The notes beneath the pieces are model-generated. The model saw nothing but the letters and a program-made list of their open reading frames with translations. It was not told the DNA's origin and made no database searches. This document shows positions 51,180-62,269 of a stretch of DNA of 64,000 bases, one piece after another. Within the stretch, counting starts at the first letter, position 1, and each line of letters opens with the position of its first letter. The position numbers were made by a program, and so were the translations under genes. This stretch comes from Selaginella tamariscina (Eukaryota; Streptophyta; Lycopodiopsida; Selaginellales; Selaginellaceae): assembly GCA_003024785.1 (NCBI GenBank), contig PUQB01000070.1, positions 519,001 to 583,000 on the forward strand, given 5' to 3'.

Positions 51180-51939
51180 ACTTGCATCTCAGTTTGCCCT
51201 CTTGCCGCATGCAAGGTTCGTCCTGCGACAGCTGGATTCGACGAGTCCTCCTCAACCTCCACCATGTTGAAGTCTCCTCCTACTATCTCATCTACATCAT
51301 CCAGTGCCCACGCCATCATTTGCCTCCATAGCCGCACGCGCTCTAGCCAACGCTCTGCTGGTGCATATACATTGAGGATGCCAACCCTGCATCCCCACAC
51401 ATCAAGCACCACACAATGTGCACGACTTCGAGCGATTATCTCATGTCTTACAACCATCCCTACCCAACGATTGGCCACACCAATCAAAGTTCTACCCGTA
51501 TGCCCTGTTGCTGGATTCCAAAACGTCTGCCCAGTAGGAAAGAACACCCGTCCTTCCCCAACATTAACTGTGGCTACATGATGCTCCTGCAATAGCAACA
51601 AAGTCAATTGAATGTCTTAACCCCATCTCTGCCATGTTCTGTCCTATACGTGCTCTCTGTCATATCTTTGTTGCGTCCACGTTCGCGAGACCGTTGACGT
51701 TCCAAGTAACAATGTTGAAGCTCGTCATCAAGCCGATGTAGAGCCTGGGTCCGGAATCTGCCCCGTGTCCGCCACCTAGACCAAATTCTTTGGCAGATTT
51801 GGAGGCCTTGCAAACCGCAACTCAGCCGTTACATAATCCAACGAAGGCGAGAAATCCAGCACCAACACTTGCAAAGCATCCTCTTCCCCACCCAACATTG
51901 TTTCCCTCTCCTCTTACTCATAAAGACTAAGACTAATAG

Positions 51940-53090
51940 TCAATTAGTGTTATGGGAGGGCTCATATACTACTTAACCAAGTGACTTTAATCTCAAATGA
52001 TTCACTAGGTAAGAATTGTGACATTTTTCACCAATACCCATAATTTATGTTAAAAATCATTTTTTATTAGCATAGTATATGTGTTATAATTTCTATTATA
52101 ATTACATTTTACTTTGAAAACTGATTATTATTACTTATTAAAATAATGTAGTAAAAAACAACCTTACCTAATGTAATTAGGTCTTTAGGGATGGTTCAAT
52201 TGGTTCTTATAAAACTTTATATAAAGTTAAATTTACCTTTTAAAAACTCTCTTATTTTTACTTGGCTTTAATTTGGGTTTACAATTGTATTAGGTGAATT
52301 CGATGTGTTGAATATTATATTATAAACCCCTTTAAGTTTGAATTAAACTCATTAACACATTGGGTTGACATTTAGTGCCAACCCACTCATGTGAACAAGA
52401 AAATGAAGGCAAGTAGGGTTTAGGGTGATCATATTTAACCAACATGAAAGTATAATGAACACAAACATTAAATTTATTAAATTTAAAGAACTTCTTATTT
52501 GTACTTAAAAATTAAATTCTAAAATGCTAAGTTTTTATTAGTATACACAATAGAATGTTATTGATTAGAATTTAGACATTCTTGAATGAGATCAACAAAG
52601 TAAAGTATAAATCTTGATTCTAAATCAAGATTCCTCATTTTAAATATACATATTAGCACTACAATTCTTTAAAATAAATAAATAAATAAAGTTTAAAGCT
52701 AAATAAAATCTGAATCATCCAATTAAGATATATCATTAGGATATAATCTAAGTTTCCCACTTACCTCTAAAGTCAATTATAGTATATATACGTATATATA
52801 GAACTAAATAGTTTAATACATAAAATTAAATTTATAAATATATGATTTAAGGGTTTAATTTAAGGATAAACTCATTAAGTTAAAAATAATAATTAAGTTA
52901 AATATTTATTAAATAATTAAACCCACCACAACCGTGGGCATGTGTTAGTTATATAAAATAATAGATTAATATGTATTTAGTTAATAAATTAATATAATTT
53001 TATATGCTAAATATAATTGTTCTTTTTAAAACAAGAAAATGCATACACACACACATATGTTTATATGTATGCATGTATGTATATTGATAT
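51940..53090. other. AT-rich intergenic DNA
   Basis: No gene is seen. From about 52560 the sequence is one half of a direct duplication, the other half being at about 59140 onward. Confidence 0.6.
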
Positions 53091-53450
53091 TTATTTTAGA
53101 ATATTGTATAGCATCTATGCTGCCAGGTGTCGATGAGATACAGACGACGTCCGTCAATGCCGCATGCATTTTGTGACCAATATTAATTTTTCAAAGGATT
53201 TGTTTTAGGGTTCAGTCCTTGTAAACATTGTAATATAAATGAAATGTTTCATTAACGTTATTTCATTTAGTTTAGTATTCTAAGGCATTCGAAATCTAAG
53301 AAACATTACATATTTTAAATTTAAAAATTTACTATAACGATTAATTTTAATTCATAGTAGAAACTCTCTCTCAACAAGCATATATAATATCATATACGTG
53401 CATGTACAAATGCATGCATCTTGAACAAGTATATTAATCATATATAGCTT

Positions 53451-53483
<33 letters not shown>

Positions 53484-53690
53484 GCGAGAGAGAGAGAGAA
53501 GAGAGAGTATGAGTATTTGTATATTTAATTCATGTGATTGTATGTTCTTAAATCGATAGCTCCTTGTGAATACTATTATACAACATATAGTATCTTTATG
53601 CATGGACAGTTATAGTTTAGAAATATGCATACGCACGTACTTGCGATGAAAAAAAGACATTCCATCGTAGATTCATTACCATTAACATTA
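52560..53690 (+). repeat. Duplicated upstream region of the Crinkler/RHS-type gene, copy 1
   Basis: It matches 59140-60665 in the same orientation in patches. Examples are 'tctgaatcatccaattaaga', 'aaagtcaatta', 'ttcttaaatcgatagctcct', 'tttatgcatggacagttata', 'cacgtacttgcgatgaaaaa' and 'gacattccatcgtagattca'. Here it runs straight into the gene start at 53723, while the second copy leads to nothing similar. A (TA)n(GA)n run lies at about 53455-53505. Confidence 0.8.
53100..53235 (+). pseudogene. Upstream and leader fragment of a BTB gene, fourth copy
   Basis: Reverse-complement match to the region upstream of BTB copy 1 ('atgcggcattgacg', 'gacgtcgtctgtat'), followed by 'ttgttttagggttcagtcc', which matches the leader of BTB copy 2 (reverse complement of about 37664-37682). 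The similarity stops before the coding exon. Only the 5' flank was copied. Confidence 0.55.
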
Positions 53691-53712
53691 CTGATTAGGG
53701 CTTAGGGTTTTT
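53691..53712 (+). promoter_or_regulatory. Telo-box-like motif in the leader of the Crinkler/RHS gene
   Basis: The words ttagggcttagggttttt lie 10-30 bp before the start codon. TTAGGG/AAACCCTA boxes are common near plant transcription starts. A complementary run (aaccctaaaccctaa) sits at 56725-56742. Confidence 0.45.
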
Positions 53713-53722
53713 GCTTGGGGCA

Positions 53723-55797
53723 ATGGCGGAACGGGGATTCAACAGATCTCGAGTGGGCGGAAAGCGTAAGAGGTCGCCCGGGGTCATTTCACTTGAAGAG
53801 GCCAAAGCTGCGATTGCGGATCTTTTGAAGCTTAATGCCGGTGATCTCGCGGATCCGAGCAAATCGACAGCCCTGCCGTATCCTGGTGTAGGTCGTACGG
53901 GTACGAGGCCGGACGTAGTTCTCAACTTCGTAGGTAGAACGACTGTAGAAGAACTCGTCATTATGTGGTACGAGTCCGATTATAGCTGCGTGATTTATGG
54001 GCCCAAGGGCGTAGGAAAGTCGTCCGACTTCAGGGCGCTCTTTTGCATACTCTTTGGCTGGGTTGCCAATAACATCAGTCCAGTTGCTTCAGCCTCAGCA
54101 CTGCCTCGCGGTAACGTGAAGAAGAAGCGGCTAGTCTACCTTGTGGGTGAGACGCTCTTGTTTGATGAAACGGAAGCGATGAGAAACGGTTTGCTGTTTT
54201 CATTTTTGGTGGAGGACTCGGACACCGAGATATCTGCTATTCAAAACCTTTCTTCGGTGACAAATGTTATTGATTATGTGGAGGCCCGTAAGCAGCAGCA
54301 GCAGGAGGAGTTTTACTTCTTCGTGGATGGTGGCGAGAAGCTGGACCCTTTGGACTTCTTTCAGGCACCGGCTTACGATTCCAGGCGGAAGAGTAGCGTT
54401 TCTGAGAGTTTGGACCGGCTGTTGCGTACTGGGGAGAGAGTATGGTGGTGTACCAGCCCGAAATCCTGCATTGTGCATGATCATCTGTACTCTATTGCTC
54501 TACGTCTTGAGTGGTTTGCATATGAGAAGAGGGGCTTCAGCTTGGTAAGCTTTGATACTAATACTATTGTCCATCTAACTGATAACGTCCTATGACCAGG
54601 CTGAGTTCAAGACGTACGCATCCAAGTGTGTGCTTGGAAGGCTTGAGAGTCGATTGGAAAGCATCGAATACCACACTGGGCGCGTGCCCCTTTTTCTGGA
54701 GGCACTATGCGAGTGCTGTGGCCAAGTCACGCGGGATTTGCTGCAGTTGGAGACCACAAGTGCCAGCTTCAAGGAACGTGTCGGCTTAGCAGTGGAACCA
54801 AGTGAAGAAAATGGTGGAGCTGCTTAGCGAGGATGACTACTGGGACAAAGTTCTCCTGAGGTTTGCCCAGCACCAGGAGATTTCAAGCGTTCGCAAGAAG
54901 GCAGAAGCTATTCGGCTTGAAGGCGAATGCCCTGATGCCGTCGCCATGGCAAGTCTCGACGTAACTTACGTACTGGACCCTGGCAGTGGAGTCTACTGCT
55001 CCAGCTTTATTGAGAGAATCTACACGAGGGCGGTACGTGCCAAGGAAGAGAAACTCAAGCCTTATCACGATGGAGCTTGGATGGAGTATGTTAGACGGCT
55101 CTTGAAACATGGAGACGTGCAGATGAATTGGTCATTTCTTGGCTGGTTGTGCGAGGACGTTCTGGCAAATGTAATTCAAAAGAAGGGGCTCGTGATCGGT
55201 GAGCTGAAGATCGGGAGGCACATCACCGTGGTGGACTTCAACATTATTCCTTCCCGCACTATCGAGAGCATGTTGACGATCTTTCCCAACAATGGTTATT
55301 TCTACAAGCCATTGGACGTGCGTTTTCCTTTCGTTGATGCGGTGCTGGTCTGGGTGGACGAGAACTCCCATCTCCACATTGTGGCTCTCCAGTACACTGT
55401 CAATATCGACAAACACATCAAGTCCTGTTGGCAGTTTATGAGCTTGGACTATCTGCGAACCTGGTTTCCGGACATTGACAATTTTGTGACCGCGGACAAC
55501 GTTAATCTCCACTATGTGTTCGTGGGATGTTCCTCCAAGCCCGGGTACAGTGCAGGGATGCAGGAGCCAAGGTCAACGAGCACGTACGAAACACCTGCTT
55601 TCCAGCTGCACATTCAGCCGTTTGATGATAGATCTCTACCAGGCTTGAACGCCAAAGACTACAAGCTACTTCATGCGATTGCGAGTAAACGGGTCTGGAA
55701 AACTAGTTATGCGGATGTCTCTGACGACGGGTTTGAACTTCTGGCATTTGGGAGAGCTGAGCTAGAGAAAATGGCCAAGGAGAAGTTGGTGGAATGA
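53723..55797 (+). CDS. Crinkler/RHS-type NTPase with restriction-nuclease-like C-terminus
   Basis: The product starts MAERGFNRSRVGGKRKRSPG with a basic, possibly nuclear-targeting stretch. A P-loop NTPase follows, with Walker A CVIYGPKGVGKSSDF, Walker B EEFYFFVDGGEKLD and a sensor-like VWWCTSPKS. The C-terminal part has GELKIGRHITVVD and FPFVDAVLVWVDENSHLHIV followed by ALQYTV, the layout of the PD-(D/E)xK-like module of CR (Crinkler-RHS) proteins. One intron with GT/AG ends interrupts the region between NTPase and C-terminus. CR proteins are known as secreted effectors in oomycetes and fungi and as host-genome copies in free-living eukaryotes. The role in plants is unknown. The gene reads in two long blocks with about one apparent break. 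It is GC-richer than its surroundings, consistent with transfer or recent arrival. Confidence 0.75.
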
Positions 55798-55799
55798 AA

Positions 55800-57000
55800 G
55801 AGACGGGGAGAAAAGAATACAAGAACAAATGGCTAAAGGTAAGGAAACAGCCTGTGTTCATGAAAATACATCTGACATGGATTGTCGTCCTTTCTCTTAA
55901 CAGTACTCTTTTATTCACTCTACAGTGAAATCATCTGCACTTCCCAAACTTGCTTAATGACCTAGCAGCACTTCAACCCCCTAGTTTTGACTATGATGTC
56001 TGCTGTCATCTTTCTTTCTAAGTGATTACTTCCTTTCCTCTCTGAGACTGTACCACAAAACAAGAGTAAGAAATGTTCTTGTTGAGTTGGATTCTTCCCT
56101 TCATACTGCACCACACAAAAGAAAAAAAGGTATCTACACAAACCTGTTCTGGATTCTCAGATTTCAACTAAGAGTAAAGAAACGAGACGATACAACAACG
56201 CCTGTTCTTGTTGAGCTCCCTCTTCATTCCGCGTACGCGCTCTTGTCACTGGGCCTCCACACTACACGGAAATAATCAGAAAAGAGATGATACAAAAAAG
56301 TGCCTTCTTCTGGATTTGTTGGATTCTACCGTTCTAGCTTCTTCCTAATTTCATCCAGACCCCAGCTACTGCACTGCCTTCTGAGCCTCCAAACATGAAA
56401 TAACCGCATCCACCATCTCCACAATTAAGGTTAACTCAGATATCCAAACATCAAGGCCCCAAAATTGTGGAGTTTTTTTGCAAGAGCAATCAGCCTGGAC
56501 GACTTGTTCGTATTTTTTGCCTGAATGAAGACTGCGCTCACGTTTAGCCTGTAAATGAATGGGCACACCCCACGCACCACTATCCCACAACGCCCTCGAG
56601 CAGATCAGACGAGTCTACCTCGTCTTGATACTTATCTTACCTTATGTGACAGCTCGCATGTTTTCCTGGTGGCATCTTCTTTTGCTGCACAAGCTCGCTG
56701 GGTGGCGTTTTCACCAAAACATCATAAACCCTAAACCCTAAGCCATTCTTCAATACATTTAATTTATAATTATTATTATAGTTAGTTTAAGTGGCATAAT
56801 ATAATTAATTAGTTAACTAATAATCAAACCAATAATTAGTTTACACAGGGTTTGATGATTTATATATTTATATTATAAAATATATTTTAATTTTAAAATC
56901 TTATTTATTTATATTTTAGAATTTTAAAACATTTTTCCAGCCATTTTAGATGTCATCCTCACCTTTGATCCGAATTTATTAAAACGATTCTGGAAATATA
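55800..57000. other. Intergenic stretch, possible 3' flank and eroded coding text
   Basis: Bases 55800-56700 are less AT-rich than usual here. A 74-residue open frame on the minus strand (56366-56590) has CSCKKTPQFWGLDVW and a hydrophobic helix, but I recognise no family. 'tgttcttgttgag' and 'agaaaagagatgatac'-like words recur, suggesting local duplication. The rest is AT-rich. Confidence 0.4.
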
Positions 57001-57188
57001 CACTGCAAAAGGCAAGAATCCTTCTTCAGCTTATGTTCTATGCAAGTTCTGCAACTGCTCTTACATATTTATAGTAACGATTGTGTGTGTGTGTGTGTAC
57101 ACATGCATACAACTGTACATCAATATATTATATACAATAATATTGTGCATTTTATTTTTATATATAGTTTAGTTGTTTGTTATTGTAG

Positions 57189-57359
57189 GGAGGTTATCAG
57201 GCAACGAAATACTGAAGATTTACCATATACAAATATGTTATTGCAATATATGCAGCTACATCTCCGTGAATTGTTTTGCCTCCGAACCAATAAGGTGGTT
57301 ATTAAGGTCAGTAATTTTTTAATCATATTTATGTATATATATACACCATCATATGCACG

Positions 57360-57390
<31 letters not shown>

Positions 57391-57908
57391 TACTTACTAC
57401 TATACAGGAATACTACTTCGTCGGACGGACTATGCGTTGTTTTGCAGATAAAGCCTTTGGTAAACCAACGAAGATTATTGTAAACTTGAGAGGTGTACTT
57501 TATTTTGAAAAGTACGCATGTGCGTGTGCGTGTGTGTTAGCGTTGTATATTTACTATCTTTTTTGGACAGACAATTATAACGCTTTAACGATTGCATCAC
57601 CATGGATCATTTAACGGTGCTCTAAGTCACCTAGGAGAGGTTCTTATATATATATATATATATATATAAATTATAAAGGAAACTTTTACTATTTATTAAT
57701 TACATGATATTAAAAGAACGTTTATGAAGATTACATAAGCAACCGGTTTTTATTTATTAAATAATTACATTTATTTTATTATTTAACAAGGTAAATATTA
57801 TATGATTTATTAATTGTTGATATTATTTTCAGTGAGATGGAATTGTTATTCATGCCAAAGCTGCAAAAAAAAGAAAATCCAATGCCATTATTCATTTTGT
57901 TAAACCAG
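57189..57908 (+). CDS. Unrecognised spliced coding unit ending in a cysteine cluster
   Basis: Three exon-like blocks with good GT/AG ends and matching phases: 57189-57306 (EVIRQRNTEDLPYTN, then MQLHLRELFCLRTNKVVIK), 57408-57492 (EYYFVGRTMRCFADKAFGK, then PTKIIVNLR) and 57833-about 57903, which in the continued frame gives WNCYSCQSCKKKKIQCHYSF and Cys, then stop. The last part has a CxxCxxC...C spacing like a metal-binding end. A different frame of the last block (MELLFMPKLQKKENPMPLF) is also open but needs another phase. No upstream start exon was fixed. It could be the 3' end of a larger gene or a gene fragment carried with the duplicated blocks around it. Confidence 0.4.
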
Positions 57909-58429
57909 GTACTTAATTAATTAAAGTAATTAAGTACTTAAAGATGCAAATAGCATTTCCCTGAACAAGCACTCATGAATTAGAGTAATTTAATTATTAA
58001 TTTATTAAGGGAAAATTATATTTATACCTTTGAAATTTTTCACATTTACATATATATTTCTAGAAATTTATATTTACATATATATCCCTTTAAAATTTTT
58101 AAATTTACATATATATTTTTGAAAATTTTCAATTGTAGTATTTTAATTTTTAAAATAACAATATTAACTAAAAATATATATTGCAAATGAAATAATTGAG
58201 TTTATTAAGTGTTATAGTAAAAAATAAAATATTTTTAAAAATAATTATATTATATTGTGATATATATGTTTAATAGGTTGTATTTTGGATTTAAATATAA
58301 TAAAATACAAATTAATTATAAATTTTCATTAATTTTTTAAAAATGCTTTTAATTTTTAATTTTGAAATAATATAAAATTTCTAAGGATATAAATGATGGT
58401 ATAAATGTAATTTTTCTTTTATTTATGTC

Positions 58430-58990
58430 CAATAATATTCAAAACCATAGACCTTGAACTCCTACATGCTCTTATAACTGAAAAATAAAACGTAAGAGTA
58501 AAAGTTATTATTATTACTAAAACATCTTTAATATTTATTTATTCTAATTTATAAGATTTGAAGGGGTTGTTAAATTGTAGATTACACATTTTTAATTGGT
58601 TGTCCTTAATTATATGTCTCAATCATGTCAACTACACCTGGATAATGCATTACTGTGTTGTAATAAATTATATTACTTAAAGATTCATATATTCTGGACT
58701 TGCTAATGGTCTCTACTGTACCACCAGTGTTACTGTTCAGTGTTATAATAGAACATAATATATCGAACTGATGTTAGTTGCTCACTCTTGTATAACAATA
58801 ATGAAGATTAATAAAGGATTTATTATATAAGAGTGAACATCAACAGTGAAGATTAATGTTCACTCTTATATAATAAATCTTTTATTCATCTTCATTGTCG
58901 ATGTTGCTTGCTCACTCTTATATAACAAATTCTTTTATTAATTTTCATTGTTGGTTACATGTAAAAGTCTTTATTTTTCTACATGTTTTC
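58430..58990. repeat. Duplicated intergenic block, copy 1 (other copy at 61480-61990)
   Basis: Both copies share, in the same order, 'catgctcttataact', 'ttattattattactaaaaca', 'attatatgtctcaat', 'acacctggataatgcatt', 'attctggacttgc', and tandem units around 'tcactcttatataa'. Copy 1 contains an extra hairpin (58810-58886). Confidence 0.8.
58810..58886. repeat. Perfect-looking inverted repeat, stem about 31 bp, loop 15
   Basis: The left arm is aataaaggatttattatata followed by agagtgaacat. The right arm is its reverse complement with one mismatch (aggatt/aatctt). The loop is caacagtgaagatta. Related arms recur singly just downstream and at 61795-61880, so the hairpin likely arose by inversion of one tandem unit. 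Confidence 0.85.
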
Positions 58991-59139
58991 TTAATTGTCC
59001 TGACTTTTTATTCTATTTATTTAGTACTAAGCACTAAATAAATAGCCTTCAAAATAGTATAAAACTTAAATTATAAGTAGATTGATGAATTAAATAATAA
59101 TTTATTATTTTAAAATAATGAAATTGATCTATCTATACT

Positions 59140-60422
59140 GTAAATTAAATTGATAAAGTATAAATCCTCATTCTAAACCAAGATTCTGCACTTTAATATA
59201 CATATTATTACTATAATTCTTTAAAATAATTAAATAAATAAATCTGAATCATCCAATTAAGATATATTGTCAAGTTTCCCATTTACTTCTAAAGTCAATT
59301 AAAGTATATAAACGAATATATATATATATATTATTAATAATAATTACACATTCATTAATTTAAGACTTTATATGAATTTTGATATTTTATTAATTATTTA
59401 AATAAAAATATGTTTTCTAATTTATTTTAGTATTTATTAAGTATTATTTAAATTTTATTTATAAATATGAGACTGTGGAAAATATTAAATTAATAAATAT
59501 GTGGCTTAAAATTATATTATAAATATATAATATATATTTATTAATTATCTAGTTTAATAAATTAATATAATTTTGAATGTTAATTATAAATTCACCAGGT
59601 TAAGAATAATAATAATCCCATCAGGTTAAAAATAATAAATAAATTAAGAGTTTAATTTAAAGATAAATTCATTAGGTTAAGAATAATAATTAAATTAAAT
59701 AATTATTAATTAATAAAATATTATTAAATAATGGGCATGTGTTAATTATATAAAATAATAGATTAATATGTATCTCTTAACTATATAAGATAATAAATTA
59801 ATATAATTTTAGATGCTAACTATAATTGGTTTTTTTTTAAACAAGAAAATGCATACATAGACACACGTATGTGTTTGTATGTATTCATGTATATATATTG
59901 ATATTTGTGCACATACATCTGATTTATTTAATAAATAGTTAATGCTATGAAACAAAAAGTGGCTTGTTTATTTAAATACTAAATAATCATCTTAGTTTCC
60001 TTAAATAACTATATTATCTTTATTTTCTGCCTTCGGAAAAAAATAAACATATTATACAATTTTTATTAATGTTAATTATTAATCCCCTTAAAGTAGCATA
60101 TTTAGTGGTGTGATTATACTAATATCAAAATTAATAATATCATTAAGTTATTTTACTCTTAACAAATAAAGAATTGATCAGAGATCAAAATATTATTATT
60201 TTACTTTTTGACAAATCACTTGTTCATTTAATCTTATTATTTAACTTATGGTTACCTATAATAGAATATTATGTAGAACTTATCACCTATGCCAGGGTGT
60301 CGATAAGATACAGACGTGTGCATGTGTGCGTGTGTACGATGATTGATATAACTTACATAAGATATGTTTATATGTCAAATAAAGATTTTCTTCTTTCATA
60401 CGGACGCGCGTGTGTGTGTCTA

Positions 60423-60486
<64 letters not shown>

Positions 60487-60665
60487 TATTTAATTCATGT
60501 GAATGTATGTTCTTAAATCGATAGCTCCTGAATACTGCAGTTTCTATATTATACAACATATAAGACACACGCAGTCTATCTTTATGCATGGACAGTTATA
60601 GTTCAGAAATATACATATGCACGTACTTGCGATGAAAAAAGACATTCCATCGTAGATTCATTACC
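59140..60665 (+). repeat. Duplicated upstream region of the Crinkler/RHS-type gene, copy 2
   Basis: Patchwise match to 52560-53690, ending at 'gtagattcattacca', exactly where copy 1 begins to lead into its gene. The gene itself is not present here. A (TA)n(GA)n run lies at 60424-60479. Bases 60293-60320 repeat 'tgtcgataagatacagacg' from the BTB flank fragment at 53.1 kb. Confidence 0.8.
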
Positions 60666-60753
60666 ACGCAAATCTCACAAACATATTAACATTTGTCAGC
60701 TTGTTTGGCACAATTCCGTGGAACAAATACACATAAATCCTATACGTAATACG

Positions 60754-61481
60754 TTACAAAGTCTCGTACTGCATGCATATCTTTTTCCGTTTCCGCCCAA
60801 TCAAGTGAGCCCTAAACAATTTCCTGAAACAATTAAGTATCATCTTTTTAGGTTTTGTGTGATCAGCATTCCTGGGAGGATTAAGTACTGAGCCCTTGAT
60901 GGAATGATCAGCACATAATCTTTTACTGGATCCATTAAGTACTGCATGCGCATCCATGCTGCGACACACCTTTGACTCAATAGATAATCTTTTCTTGGAA
61001 ATATTAAGTACCAAGTCCTTACTGCAGCTTGTCTCTCCAATTACAGGCCCCAAAGCAAATGTGTATGGTTTCTCAGGATGATTAACAACATAGTCCAGCT
61101 TACATGCAAGGCAGCAAAACTTGTAATCCACCTCTGTAGGAAGCGGCTTTATGCAATGGATACACACCTTACCATAAGATTTGCGTAATTCATTGTGGTT
61201 GTGTAAGCAAATTGAAGTTTCTTCAAGAGAATATATATCTTTAATGCAAATTAAATCTTTTATGGCTGAATTGTTGATTGCCAGTTCTTGTGATGCCTTA
61301 TTAAGGAGCTTAAGAGTAAAAATTCCATGTTTACTGTGTATATTCTTCTTCCTGTGTTTACATACTAACTTCTCACATGTGACACAAAAGAACTTCTTTG
61401 GTCGTGGTTTGAGACACCCCAGTATCCTTGATGTTCTTTAATAAGGCTATGAAGCCACTGGGGACCATTTCTGCTTCCCAT
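60754..61481 (-). pseudogene. PLATZ-like zinc-finger gene with an apparent frameshift
   Basis: PLATZ proteins are plant-specific zinc-dependent, A/T-rich-DNA-binding repressors. On the minus strand an ATG at 61481 opens GPQWLHSLIKEHQG, like the family's PPWLKPLL start. From about 61425 the similarity continues in another frame: KPRPKKFFCVTCEKLVCKH, then ICLHNHNELRKSYGK, then CIHCIKPL, then YKFCCLACKLDYVV, matching NMFCLDC...HH...C..C...F.FCSLGCK. The frame stays open to the stop at 60754, with a basic C-terminus (RKLFRAHLIGRKRKK). The single shift near 61420 makes a pseudogene or sequence error likely, and a very short intron is unlikely. Tandem 'ttaagtac' words (60835-61010) accompany a short internal duplication. 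Confidence 0.7.
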
Positions 61482-61990
61482 AATGTTTGAAACCATAAAC
61501 CTTAAACTCCTGCATGCTCTTATAACTTAAAAAATAAAAGGTAAAAGTAAAAGGTTATTATTATTACTAAAACATCTTTAATATTTATTATTCTAATTTT
61601 AGCATTTAAAGGGGTTATTAAAATCGAATTATATGTCTCAATGATGTCAATTACACCTGGATAATGCATTAAATATGTATGTGTTGTAATAAATTATGTT
61701 ACCTGAGATCGATACATTCTGGACTTGCCAATGGCCTCATTTTGTGCTACTGTACCGCCAGAGTGCACATAATATATCGACTGATGTTGGTTGCTCACTC
61801 TTATATAATAAATCTTTTATTAACCTTCATTGTTGATGTTGCTTGTTCACTCTTATATAACAAAATCTTTATTAATCTTCATTGTTGGTTACATGCAGAA
61901 GCTGTGAAGCAGATGTGGAATGAACAACTGAAACATTCATTTTTCTACATGTTTTCTTGTTTGTCCTGATTTTTTATTAGCAATGAAAAG
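61480..61990. repeat. Duplicated intergenic block, copy 2
   Basis: See 58430-58990. Here the hairpin is absent, and the tandem 'gttgctcactcttatataa' units appear twice (61787-61870). Confidence 0.8.
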
Positions 61991-62269
61991 ATATTAAACT
62001 TCCATTTATTTAGTAGTGAGCATAACTTCTTATCATACTAAGCACTAATTAAATATCATTTCATGCCTTAAAAAACCAGCATCAGCATACTTCCGGATCT
62101 TGTAAACTGCAATAATATAAAAATAAGAAAAATATAGACTTCCAATATATAATGTGTATATTATAATGTATATATTAGAATGTGTGTCGTGTTAAAACTC
62201 CAGTTATGGTTTTGGAAAGCAATATATTAATTTATTTGGTTAATATGTGCAGGTTTAATGAATAAAATA

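Larger units (their letters stand above)
41560..51930 (-). mobile_element. LINE retrotransposon, split by a later DNA transposon
   Basis: The LINE occupies about 51930 down to 51180, then 45629 down to about 41560. The 5' part has the start of the endonuclease (TWNVNGLANVDA, near 51700) and its core (LLLLQEHHVAT, then GGDFNMVEVEEDSS). After the interruption come RITFGILDAYG and RFTWTG (endonuclease end), the reverse transcriptase (QNGFLKGRQLYENAI, LLLDGEKAYDRVDW, QQGYPLAPYLF and FADDTGLLVLG, the usual FADD box) and a zf-RVT-like end (GIKAFMWLLLQDSLAVRAN, then CMCCGE). Several frame changes and stops divide it. It is inactive but only moderately old. The 3' end and poly(A) were not fixed; 41560 is an estimate. 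Confidence 0.87.

Noticed and set aside
56725-56742. Telomere-like aaaccctaaaccctaa
   Set aside because: Only about two units, so not an interstitial telomere. More likely a telo-box or chance.
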